A DNA stretch of 42,841 bases from Nitrospinaceae bacterium (GTDB lineage Bacteria > Nitrospinota > Nitrospinia > Nitrospinales > VA-1), in assembly GCA_029261695.1 (NCBI GenBank), contig JAJDAV010000074.1, positions 1 to 42,841 of the forward strand. The letters are read 5' to 3'. Position numbers and translations under genes: made by a program. Shown piece after piece: positions 16,583 through 24,875 of the stretch. The first letter of the stretch is position 1, and each line of letters begins with the position of its first letter. A model generated the notes under the pieces. The model did not search any database. It had not been told where the DNA came from and saw only the letters and a program-made list of their open reading frames with translations.

Positions 16583-18097
16583 TTATATGGTTTTATTGTT
16601 TCTCTTGGCGAATAGGAATAGCTGGTAGTCCAGAGGAAAACCGAACAATTTATATTTCCATCTGAATCTTGCGATCCCGGCGAAAAGGCTGTAGCCCCAA
16701 ACGAAAAGTAATTTTTTTATTGGATTTTCGATTCTTCCTTTGGCCCAAATAATGGTGTCTGAATCGAGGAACATAAAAATATAACTCGAAATCATCGACA
16801 CCAAATGTGCTTGCTTGGGAGTGACCCAAGGTGTTTGCTTTTCGTAAAATTTCATATGTGCCCAGCCATCGAGCTGTTTGGGTTCCTTAAAACCCAACTT
16901 GACTGCGGTGTCGTATAAAGGTGTGCCGGGATAGGGTATATAGATAAATATCTGTCCACGATTGCGGCTGTCGTAGGATAAAAATTTGTCGAGCATTTCT
17001 ACCGTAGCATCTATCTGGCTGTTGGTTTTTTGAGTAAGTTCCTTGTGGGTATGGTTTGTCATGGGTATTCCCACTAGAGTGGAAAAGATAACTTTGACCC
17101 CGTATTGCCGGCATTTCTCAGCAAACTTATAATTGTCTTCGACATCCATATCTTTGTCGATGGCATCCAAAGATTCCTGATCGCCGGATTCAGCACCACA
17201 TAATATACTGTAGGTGCGCGACTCTCTTAATAACTCCCAAAGTTCGTCATCGGCTTCAGCAAGTTGTTTTGCCCGGCCATCGACATTGCCGAGTCTTAGG
17301 GTCAAGCCTCGTTCGATAATGCCTTTCAAAATTGCTTTTGCCCTTTTTACATTCACAAAAAACAGGCTGTCGTACAAATTAACGCCGTTGACGTTGTAAT
17401 CGTTTTGAAGTTTTTCTAAATCATCCAGAACGGCTTCAGGGTTCAGACCAACCCAACTTCTGTTATTTACGGTGACTTCACTACAGAATGAGCATCGGTA
17501 AGGACATCCATAACTTGAAACGTAGTTGATCGTCCGGGTACCAAACTCGGTAACCATGACACATTTTTCAATATCCACCAGATGATAGGGAAGCGGTGGC
17601 CAGTCATCAATAGACTCCAGGCTTCTATCTGGATTAGAAAATACCTCTCCATCTTCTTTCCAAATTACGCCGGGGATGTCTTTGTAGCTTTCACCTGCTT
17701 CAATTCTTTTCACGACATCATAAAGAGCCCGGGCTCCCTGGCCTTTGATGACAATGTCTATGTAGGGGCTTTCTAATACCTGATAGGGGTGTACGGATGG
17801 ATGCCAACCTCCCCAAATTACTTTTATATCTTTATTAGCCTCTTTAGCAATTTGACTTGCCTCTAGACCGCCTTGAATCTGTAGGCCTGTCATGGCAGAT
17901 ATTCCCAAAACAAGGCTGTCCTTGGCCGATTCCCGTATTTCCTGATATGGATCGGGATAAAGGTTTTCAGCAATGATATTTATGGGATAGCCTTCTTTGT
18001 CAAGAAAGCGCGAGACGCAAATAAGCGAAAGAGGAAGATCAACGGGCTTATAGTAAGGATCCGGTCTGGGATTGAATAAAAGTATAGAGTTTTTCAT
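16583..18097 (-). CDS. B12-binding-domain radical SAM protein
   Basis: The 504-residue protein has the layout of class B radical SAM enzymes. An N-terminal cobalamin-binding Rossmann domain (about 1-150, with VIWGGWHPSVHP at 93-104) comes first. The radical SAM core follows with GCPYRCSFC (197-205; C198, C202, C205). Residues 350-504 are a C-terminal region with IYIPYPGTPLYDTA and aromatic, basic helices at the end. Such enzymes (BchE, hopanoid HpnP/HpnR and many methylases) methylate or rearrange unreactive carbons. The cobalamin domain lacks an obvious lower-ligand D-x-H-x-x-G motif, as many in this class do. It is the first gene of a six-gene minus-strand run ending in the NHL gene. The substrate is unknown. 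Confidence 0.88.
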   Translation of the reverse strand: MKNSILLFNPRPDPYYKPVDLPLSLICVSRFLDKEGYPINIIAENLYPDPYQEIRESAKDSLVLGISAMTGLQIQGGLEASQIAKEANKDIKVIWGGWHPSVHPYQVLESPYIDIVIKGQGARALYDVVKRIEAGESYKDIPGVIWKEDGEVFSNPDRSLESIDDWPPLPYHLVDIEKCVMVTEFGTRTINYVSSYGCPYRCSFCSEVTVNNRSWVGLNPEAVLDDLEKLQNDYNVNGVNLYDSLFFVNVKRAKAILKGIIERGLTLRLGNVDGRAKQLAEADDELWELLRESRTYSILCGAESGDQESLDAIDKDMDVEDNYKFAEKCRQYGVKVIFSTLVGIPMTNHTHKELTQKTNSQIDATVEMLDKFLSYDSRNRGQIFIYIPYPGTPLYDTAVKLGFKEPKQLDGWAHMKFYEKQTPWVTPKQAHLVSMISSYIFMFLDSDTIIWAKGRIENPIKKLLFVWGYSLFAGIARFRWKYKLFGFPLDYQLFLFAKRNNKTI

Positions 18098-18111
18098 GGG
18101 CTTTCTATTTG

Positions 18112-18128
18112 GAATAGAGACTCTATTC
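18112..18128. promoter_or_regulatory. Perfect palindrome upstream of the B12 radical SAM gene
   Basis: GAATAGAG-A-CTCTATTC is an 8-1-8 perfect inverted repeat. It ends 15 bases before the start codon at 18097 and lies downstream of a TATAAT box (18210-18215). Its place and symmetry fit a repressor operator or a leader hairpin that controls the six-gene unit. No known consensus is matched. Confidence 0.4.
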
Positions 18129-18209
18129 TTAACGGCATTTTTTACTGAAATATTAAATGCAGTATTTGAGGTGCGTCTTGTGGCTTAGCATGTTTCCAAA
18201 GTCTTGCTG

Positions 18210-18215
18210 ATTATA
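18210..18215 (-). promoter_or_regulatory. Candidate -10 box for the radical SAM/NHL unit
   Basis: A perfect TATAAT reads on the minus strand, about 112 bases before the first gene of the unit. The -35 region 17 bases upstream is poor. The same bases also read TATAAT on the plus strand two bases away, so direction is not certain. Confidence 0.3.
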
Positions 18216-18259
18216 ATGCAGTTTTAGCTTTTTCTGCAGCTAATGAAGTGGAACTTCTT

Positions 18260-21200
18260 TTAATCTGTGATTATGTGTTTTTCAATTTCCAGATCGGACA
18301 TGGTTCGGGCACGTTGGATCTGGAATCGCCGAAACAACATTTTTGGGAGTAGTTTCAGTGCATCCCATTTGCTTTTAAGCAATACCTGACCTTGTCCTCG
18401 GTAGGTGAAATACTTTATGTCGGTAAATTGGTGCTTCCATATGGATAAGAGATACTTAAAATACATCTTTAAAGAGTAGTTTTTAATGAAAACCCAAATA
18501 TCGTTGCGTTTGCATAAATAAACATAGCGGTCACTGTACAACCCTACGGTCGCGGTGCCGATATGATAGACCTTCGATTTTGGCAGGTAAACGGCTTTGA
18601 AACCTTTTAGCTGGCTGCGCATATTCAGGTCAACATCTTCAGCAAAAATAAAGAAGTCTTCATCGAATAACCCAATCTGATTGAAAAGTTCTTTTCGATA
18701 AATTCCCGCCCCGGCACATGCTCCGAACACATAATCTTCCTCATCGTATTGTCCGTTGTCTTTTTCCCCCTGTCCTCGTCCGCCGCCTGCTGACCAGGAA
18801 TGAAAAAGGTCACCCGTGTTGTAGAAGACATCGCGATTATCAAGGAACATCATTTTGGTTGTTCCCATTCCACATTCGGGGTGTCGTTCCATGCCTTCAT
18901 AGAGTTCGGTCAGCCAGTCTGGAGTGACCTCAATATCGTTGTTGAGCAGAACCAGATATTCAGCGTTGGATGCTTTGATGCCTTGGTTGCAGGCGATGGC
19001 GAACCCCATATTATGAGGGTTTTTTAGCAGTCTCACCCAAGGGTATTTTTCTTCAATCATTTCGCGAGACCCATCCATCGAACCATTATCTACGACTATA
19101 ACTTCAAAGTTTTCAAAATGGAGTTCGGCCAGGGAATCAAGGCACATCCCAACAAAACGCATTCCGTTCCAATTGGGAACGATTACGCTAACGGCAGGAC
19201 TCTCCGGTCGTTCCAATTGAGATGCTACTGATTTTTCATTCGCATCTATTGCCGAGTTATGGCTTGCATTTGATGATTCCTTAACTTCGCTCAGCATTGC
19301 TTGAGCTCCTTCGTGAGATGGGTTTAATTGAACGCATTTCTTTAAAAGTTCCTGTCTTTTTCCTAACGGAGCCGATCGGGCCATCCTAAAGTAGGCATTA
19401 GCTTTAATATGCAAATATTGTTCAGGTGAGTCTGCGATTTCTTCAAATAAAGCATAAGCTCCTGAGGTGTCTCCGGTGCTTTCTAATGCTGAAGCTTTCG
19501 CGTATTTCAAAATCACGTTTTCGGGATTCTTTTCCAGATAAAGACCTAAGGTTTCATGCACAGGTCTTATTTCCGAATCCAACTCTGCCAAGGCTCGCGC
19601 TATTTTTGTTTGAAGCCAATCGCTGTCTTTACGAGATTCGATATCTTGAGCTTCAGCATATAAACTTTTCAAACCACCCTGGTTGCCTAGATGGGTTAAG
19701 CACTCGATGGAAAATTCCCAGCAGTCGTGGCGTTCGGAGTGCTGTCTCCTGACGCTATCGAATATTTCAATGGCCAATTGATATTCGTTTTGGTGTTTTA
19801 GAAGGACTCCTTTAAAGATGGTCTTTTCAAAATCTAAACCAAAGCGTCGGACTTCTTCCTCGAATAATCTGGCAGCCTCATCGACTTTGTTCAATTGAAT
19901 TTTTATTTTAGAAAGATGAAACCTCAAGTCTTCCCATGTTGGAGACAGGGCAATGGATTTTTCATAAGCTTTTTCAGCTTGTTGAGGGAGATTTAAGGCT
20001 ACGTAGATTTCTCCCAGATAAACATTTCCTTCCCTGTCATCAGGGTTTAGGCGTAGGAGGTTCCGACATTCCTTAAGTGCAGTTGCCAGTTCACCTCTCG
20101 CAAAGTCTTCTCGGTTCAATGCCGGGGCGTGCCATTCCCCTTGAGTCAAGTCTTCCATTTGCTGCATTTTTTCCTGCCAGGAAAGTGTAAGGGGGTCTTC
20201 TGCCAATGATTCGGAATTTTCCAGGCGATAAATGGGGAACCTTGCCATCACTACTTTTAAAAGCTTGTAATTTAATCCGGTTATCTCCTGCAACTTTTGC
20301 ATGTCGAAATCGGGAAAGGTTTTTATTATGTATTTTGGCTTGTGTTTAATTATTCCTCCTATAATGCTGTCATAAAATCCTTCCAGATCCTCCGTATCCC
20401 AGGGGCCTATTGTGTAATGGAGGTAATTGTCGGCTGCCGAGCAATGGGTCAAATGGTAAAGCTGTGAGAAGGTGCCCCATACAAATATTCTTTCTCCCGT
20501 TTCTCCGCGCATTCTCATCAGTCGTTTAAGAATTTTTCCTAATCTAGGGATATACAGATATTGGTCGTATTTTTCGTATTGCACCAAAGTCTCTGGATGA
20601 GTTGGTTTTAAATAATAAAAAAGAAGGGATTTAATATTCCAGGCCAGAAGGAGTAAGAAAGCTCCCAAGATTGCTTGAGCTAGTGCGGGTTCCTGTTGTA
20701 AAACCCAATGCGCCCCCAAACCGGAACCCAATGAAAGTAGAGCGAACCATGGAAGGTAGTGATATCTGGAAAAAGCACGCTGTAAAAAGATGGTGCTTAA
20801 TATAATAAGGGCGAAGGTTGGCAACCAAAGGCTTTCTGCGTTTACTATGAAAAAGGCCAACCCGGCAATCCCTCCTATCCAAATAGGCAGGGCTTGTTTC
20901 ATAAGTAAAACTATTTCAAACCAGATGCTGAAATGTTGAGCTTTGGTTTTGGTAATTCGCAAGGTGGTGGCCATGCGGGTTTTCACTTGTTTTTTTGCTT
21001 CAGCATCCCAAAACCCAAGCTTCCACTCAATTAAATTGGAAATAATGACTACGCTGGCTACTGTCAGAATAAAAACGAATACAGGCGACTCACCGTAATA
21101 GATCCAAGTTATCGGTGTCAGAACGCCAGCGTAAATGATCATTGTGCATTTGGCTATGGCGGCAAAGCCGAAGCAAAGTCCTGCAAAAAAAACCGAGCCA

Positions 21201-21643
21201 TTTAAAAGAAAGGCCAATCCAGAAAAAATGAATGGAATATAAAACTGTTCGAAGTTGAATGAGCCTGCAGTCAGGTCAGGAGATGTTCCATAAAATGAAT
21301 ACAGCATTCCTCCTGCAAATGCCGCCCACGGATTCTGCGTTAAAACTAAAATAACCCAGTAAATGGATAGGCAGGCTGCTGCATGGAATAGGGTTTGTAA
21401 ATTCCTGAGCCGTGAATGACCTCCATCTGGAGAAGCAAAAACTCTATCGAATAGCATCATCTTCCACATCGGGATGCCTATGACCTGTAAGTCTTTCTTC
21501 CAGCTAAATTTTTTCTCGACGAACCGGGCAGGGTAGGTGTAAATGGCGAAGTCATCGTCCAGGGGAAATTTTAAAAAGGGCAGGCGGCAAAGATACGCCG
21601 AGGCGATTAAAGTCAGAATATGAAATGTAGTCAAAGAGTCCAT
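18260..21643 (-). CDS. Three-part GT-C-like membrane / TPR / GT2 glycosyltransferase fusion
   Basis: The 1127 residues show three units. Residues 1 to about 345 are a polytopic membrane domain with about ten hydrophobic helices and an acidic FPLDDDF (26-32) after the first helix. This resembles the catalytic loop of GT-C (PMT/ArnT-like) enzymes. Residues about 350-500 are a soluble linker domain. Residues about 515-785 are TPR repeats (GNVYLGEIYVALNLPQQAEKAYEKSIALSP is typical). Residues 818 to about 1050 form a GT2 domain of the rhamnosyltransferase type, with VSVIVPNWNG, VVDNGSMDGS, LLNNDIE (899-905) and AEDVDLN (1001-1007). The GT2 part probably faces the cytoplasm, and the membrane part may transfer or receive lipid-linked sugar. 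The fusion is unusual; a membrane-bound glycan polymerase is inference. Confidence 0.82.
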   Translation of the reverse strand: MDSLTTFHILTLIASAYLCRLPFLKFPLDDDFAIYTYPARFVEKKFSWKKDLQVIGIPMWKMMLFDRVFASPDGGHSRLRNLQTLFHAAACLSIYWVILVLTQNPWAAFAGGMLYSFYGTSPDLTAGSFNFEQFYIPFIFSGLAFLLNGSVFFAGLCFGFAAIAKCTMIIYAGVLTPITWIYYGESPVFVFILTVASVVIISNLIEWKLGFWDAEAKKQVKTRMATTLRITKTKAQHFSIWFEIVLLMKQALPIWIGGIAGLAFFIVNAESLWLPTFALIILSTIFLQRAFSRYHYLPWFALLSLGSGLGAHWVLQQEPALAQAILGAFLLLLAWNIKSLLFYYLKPTHPETLVQYEKYDQYLYIPRLGKILKRLMRMRGETGERIFVWGTFSQLYHLTHCSAADNYLHYTIGPWDTEDLEGFYDSIIGGIIKHKPKYIIKTFPDFDMQKLQEITGLNYKLLKVVMARFPIYRLENSESLAEDPLTLSWQEKMQQMEDLTQGEWHAPALNREDFARGELATALKECRNLLRLNPDDREGNVYLGEIYVALNLPQQAEKAYEKSIALSPTWEDLRFHLSKIKIQLNKVDEAARLFEEEVRRFGLDFEKTIFKGVLLKHQNEYQLAIEIFDSVRRQHSERHDCWEFSIECLTHLGNQGGLKSLYAEAQDIESRKDSDWLQTKIARALAELDSEIRPVHETLGLYLEKNPENVILKYAKASALESTGDTSGAYALFEEIADSPEQYLHIKANAYFRMARSAPLGKRQELLKKCVQLNPSHEGAQAMLSEVKESSNASHNSAIDANEKSVASQLERPESPAVSVIVPNWNGMRFVGMCLDSLAELHFENFEVIVVDNGSMDGSREMIEEKYPWVRLLKNPHNMGFAIACNQGIKASNAEYLVLLNNDIEVTPDWLTELYEGMERHPECGMGTTKMMFLDNRDVFYNTGDLFHSWSAGGGRGQGEKDNGQYDEEDYVFGACAGAGIYRKELFNQIGLFDEDFFIFAEDVDLNMRSQLKGFKAVYLPKSKVYHIGTATVGLYSDRYVYLCKRNDIWVFIKNYSLKMYFKYLLSIWKHQFTDIKYFTYRGQGQVLLKSKWDALKLLPKMLFRRFQIQRARTMSDLEIEKHIITD

Positions 21644-21740
21644 ATTTGCGCCCGTAGATTGAGCCCTATTTCTGAGATGAAAAACTCGTTAAAGCTTATC
21701 CAAAGCTAGCTTACCCGGTCTTGTGCTTATCGGAAAAAAC

Positions 21741-21769
21741 TTGAACTGGCTTTAGTTCCTATATATATG
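21741..21769 (+). promoter_or_regulatory. Candidate promoter for prfB
   Basis: TTGAAC (21741-21746) and TATATG (21764-21769) are 17 bases apart on the plus strand, about 175 bases before prfB. Each matches four of six consensus bases. The 283-base gap between the divergent GT fusion and prfB holds no other clear signal. Confidence 0.3.
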
Positions 21770-21944
21770 CCAAAAAGTTGGACTGAATGGAGAAACATCG
21801 GTGCAGCAATACGGAGTATAAATAAGGGTAACCTCAGGTTCAACCCTCTGTTTCCCCTTCTAAGAAGACCGGAATGAGGCTTGCTTGCTTTTCCTCGTTG
21901 GATTGGCGAAAATAGGGGGGACATCAATGATTACGGAGAATGGA

Positions 21945-23061
21945 ATGCAAGAAGATCACACCAAATATTTCAAAGATATAGAAAAAAGAATCGACCAACT
22001 CCGGGGGTTTCTTTGACGTCGACAATAGATTGAAAATCCTTGAAACTCTTGATGAAACCATTGCCCAGCCAGGATTCTGGGACGATAATCAAGAAGCGCA
22101 AAAATCTCTTCAAAACAGATCGGCGTTGCAACGTCAGGTAGAAATCTGGAAAAACCTTCAAAATGCCAGCGATGACATCGGCGCTATGCTTGAGTTGTCA
22201 GAGGAGGAAAACGATCCTTCTCTTTTGACAGAAGTTCAAGCATCCCTGACAGAACTCGACGGTCAGGTTGCCGAGGCAGAATTTAAAGCACTTCTCTCTG
22301 AAAAAAATGATTTCAATAATGCCTTTGTTGCTATCAACTCAGGAGCCGGCGGCACGGAGTCTCAAGACTGGGCTGATATGCTGCTTCGGATGTACTTGAG
22401 ATGGGGAGATCGAAATGGATTCAAAACAGAAGTTCTTGACACCCAATATGGAGACGAAGCTGGGATAAAGAGTGCCACCATTTCATTTTCCGGTGATTAT
22501 GCTTTTGGATATTTGAAGGCGGAGATTGGGGTCCACCGTCTGGTAAGAATTTCACCGTTTGATTCCAATAAAAGAAGACACACTTCATTTGCGTCGGTCT
22601 TTGTTTATCCCGAGGCTGATGACGATATTGAGGTGGATGTAAAAGAGGAAGACTTGAAAGTTGACGTCTACCGCGCTTCGGGTCCAGGCGGTCAGGGAGT
22701 CAATACCACGGATTCAGCAGTCCGCTTGACCCATGTGCCATCGGGGATTGTCGTTCAGTGCCAAAACGAAAGATCTCAGCACAAGAACAAAGCTTCGGCC
22801 ATGAAGGTGTTGAAGGCGCGATTGTATGAAATGGAACAGGAAAAAATGGACGAAGAAAAGAAAGAGATGGAAAAACAAAAAAAGAAGATCGAATGGGGAA
22901 GCCAGATTCGCTCCTATGTCCTTCATCCTTATCAATTGGTTAAAGACCTGAGAACCAATGTAGAAGTGGGGAATGTGGATGCGGTACTGGATGGTGAACT
23001 GGATGTTTTTATTCAGGCCTTCCTGCGTTTTAATAGTTCAGAAACGGGGAGTGCTGCGTAA
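21945..23061 (+). CDS. prfB: Peptide chain release factor 2, with programmed +1 frameshift
   Basis: RF2 recognises UAA and UGA and triggers peptide release. The coding sequence is joined as 21945-22013 and 22015-23061, about 371 residues. The first 23 codons end in an in-frame TGA at 22014-22016, and the rest continues in the +1 frame as DVDNRLKILETLDE. The product contains RF2's SPF anticodon-like tripeptide (VRISPFDSNKRR) and the catalytic GGQ (RASGPGGQGVN). The ATG at 21945 has GGAG six bases upstream. An in-frame ATG at 21927 behind a GGGGGG run is an alternative that adds six residues. RF2 autoregulates its own synthesis through this shift. The stop overlaps the next gene as TAATG. Confidence 0.95.
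21999..22017 (+). promoter_or_regulatory. RF2 programmed +1 frameshift site
   Basis: The codons read CTC CGG GGG TTT CTT TGA C. This is the classical arrangement of a CTT slippery codon, a UGA stop and a following C. A purine-rich CGGGGG internal Shine-Dalgarno-like stretch lies a few bases upstream, as in Escherichia coli prfB. Slippage from CTT to TTT puts GAC in the A site and continues the gene. Confidence 0.93.
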
Positions 23062-24098
23062 TGAAGTCTTGTTTGCGCTCATCTTTAATCAATGACCCAT
23101 TTGGTGACCCTGGTCTTTTGGTCCAATTTTTGTTTCAAAAACGAGCCTTGTTATTTGATTTGGGAGATATTGCGCCATTGAGCAATGGCGAACTTTTGAA
23201 GGTGTCACATGTGTTTGTGAGTCATACACATATTGACCATTTCATTGGTTTTGACCGTTTGCTTCGAGCGGTTTTCGGTCGGGAAAAAACTCTTACTTTA
23301 TACGGGCCTGAAAATTTCATAAAGAATGTGGAAGGTAAATTGGCGGGCTTCACTTGGAATTTGGTAGACCGCTATGATGAGTCGTTGACCATTGATGTGG
23401 TTGAGGTGAGAGAAAGTAAACTTTTGAAAGCCAGGTTCAAGGCCATTGACAAGTTTATACGCTCGGAAGAGACGGAAACTGAATTTAAAGACGGGATCAT
23501 TCTTAACGATTCCACAATTACAGTAAGTGCGGCGGTGCTTGAGCATCGCGTCCCTTGTCTGGGGTTTTCATTGCAGGAAAAACTTCATGTAAATATCAAT
23601 AAAGACCGATTAGAGGCTATGCAGGTTGTTGAGGGATCGTGGCTGAATGATTTAAAACAATCCGTATTAGAAGGGAAGCCCGATGCCTATTCCATTGCCG
23701 TTCCAATCAAAAGGGATGGGAAGTCAGATTCACACCAAATGACTCTGGGCACGTTGAAAGAAAGTTTAATCGATATTTTTCCCGGTCAGAAAATTGGATA
23801 TGTCGTGGATACGGTTTATAACGAACAGAATAAAAAGAAGATTGTTGATTTGGTCCAATCTGCAGATATCTTTTTCTGTGAATCGCCTTTTCTTGCAGAC
23901 GAAGAAGCCAGGGGGCAGGATAGGTTTCACCTAACCTCTCATCAAGCAGGAGCTCTGGCCAGAGAAGCATGTGCAAGGCAATTGCGTGTGTTTCATTTTT
24001 CCAGAAAACATATGGCTCATCGAGAACGTTTTTATGAAGAAGCGGACAATGCTTTTAAGGGAATCATAGAAACAAGCAATCTTGCGAGGAAAAGCTAG
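23061..24098 (+). CDS. Metallo-beta-lactamase-fold protein, RNase Z-like
   Basis: The 345-residue protein has the zinc-binding SHTHIDH (54-60) after a LLFDLGD strand. Further candidate metal ligands are in AAVLEHRVPCLGFSL, VVDTVYNEQN and near the C-terminus HLTSHQAGALAREA with VFHFSRKHM. The order resembles tRNase Z and the wider RNase Z-like MBL family. However, an insertion of about 60 residues (about 100-160) replaces the usual exosite region, and GSLQE-type tRNA-binding features are not obvious. It could be a tRNA 3'-processing enzyme or another MBL hydrolase. It starts in the prfB stop codon (TAATG), so the two are translationally coupled. Confidence 0.78.
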   Translation: MKSCLRSSLINDPFGDPGLLVQFLFQKRALLFDLGDIAPLSNGELLKVSHVFVSHTHIDHFIGFDRLLRAVFGREKTLTLYGPENFIKNVEGKLAGFTWNLVDRYDESLTIDVVEVRESKLLKARFKAIDKFIRSEETETEFKDGIILNDSTITVSAAVLEHRVPCLGFSLQEKLHVNINKDRLEAMQVVEGSWLNDLKQSVLEGKPDAYSIAVPIKRDGKSDSHQMTLGTLKESLIDIFPGQKIGYVVDTVYNEQNKKKIVDLVQSADIFFCESPFLADEEARGQDRFHLTSHQAGALAREACARQLRVFHFSRKHMAHRERFYEEADNAFKGIIETSNLARKS

Positions 24099-24144
24099 GC
24101 TTGTTTTCGCGATTTCAAAGACGTTAAATATCTAAAGAATATTA

Positions 24145-24837
24145 ATGTTAAAAAAACCTTCAAATGATTATCCAAAACCCTCTGCCTTAACCCAGTTTCT
24201 TATTCGCCTGCGGCAATTGTTTTTTCCTGGTTCCCAGGATTATTGGGAGAAACGTTACTCGTTGGGTGGGAACTCTGGGAAGGGTTCTTATGGGAAAAAT
24301 GCTGAGTTTAAATCTGGAATCCTGAATAATTTTGTTCGCCAAAATAATATAAATTCAGTCACTGAGTATGGTTGTGGAGATGGAAACCAACTCACCTATG
24401 CTGAATATCCTCATTACACAGGGCTGGATATATCCGAACAAGCTGTTAAACTTTCTTCGGCATTGTTCTTAAAGGATCCTTCGAAAAAGTTTTTTATATA
24501 TGATCCCAGTGACCTCGAAGCCAATCGGCAAAAGTTTTCGGCTGATTTGGTTATTTCTCTAGATGTAATTTATCATTTGGTGGAAGATGAGGTTTACCGC
24601 ACCTATCTTACAAATGTATTTAATTCCTCTCGAAAATTTGTGGCAATTTATTCGTCGAATGAAGACGTGTATGGCATGTTGCATTCAAGGCATGTTCGCC
24701 ATAGGAAGTTTACAAGTGATATTGAAGAGTGGTTCCCAGCCTGGGAATTAAAAGAAACCATTGAGAATTTTAAGGCTCAAACCGAACCAATTGGAAATGA
24801 GCCTTCGATAGATTTTTTTATTTTCCAATCCTGTTGA
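24145..24837 (+). CDS. Class I SAM-dependent methyltransferase
   Basis: The 230-residue protein contains the SAM-binding VTEYGCGDGNQL followed by YTGLDIS, then a YDPSDLE acidic turn and LVISLDVIYHLVED, which is motif IV of Rossmann methyltransferases. The first 45 residues are basic and end in DYWEKRYSLGG, common in small-molecule and sugar methyltransferases. The C-terminus lacks added domains. It lies 46 bases after the MBL gene and before a membrane GT-C-like gene on the same strand. It may belong either to the glycan locus or to the prfB transcript. The substrate is unknown. Confidence 0.8.
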   Translation: MLKKPSNDYPKPSALTQFLIRLRQLFFPGSQDYWEKRYSLGGNSGKGSYGKNAEFKSGILNNFVRQNNINSVTEYGCGDGNQLTYAEYPHYTGLDISEQAVKLSSALFLKDPSKKFFIYDPSDLEANRQKFSADLVISLDVIYHLVEDEVYRTYLTNVFNSSRKFVAIYSSNEDVYGMLHSRHVRHRKFTSDIEEWFPAWELKETIENFKAQTEPIGNEPSIDFFIFQSC

Positions 24838-24875
24838 ATATCGTTTTTCGTAATCTCTATTAAAGAACTTTGCTA

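Noticed and set aside
15392-18097. A RiPP cluster with a short precursor peptide next to the SPASM gene
   Set aside because: I found no small open frame with a ribosome site and a leader-like sequence in the gaps. The SPASM domain alone does not prove peptide maturation.
21832-21860. Sequence resembling a tRNA T-arm (GGTTCAACC) upstream of prfB
   Set aside because: The flanking bases do not form a five-base T stem, and no acceptor, D or anticodon arms are found around it.
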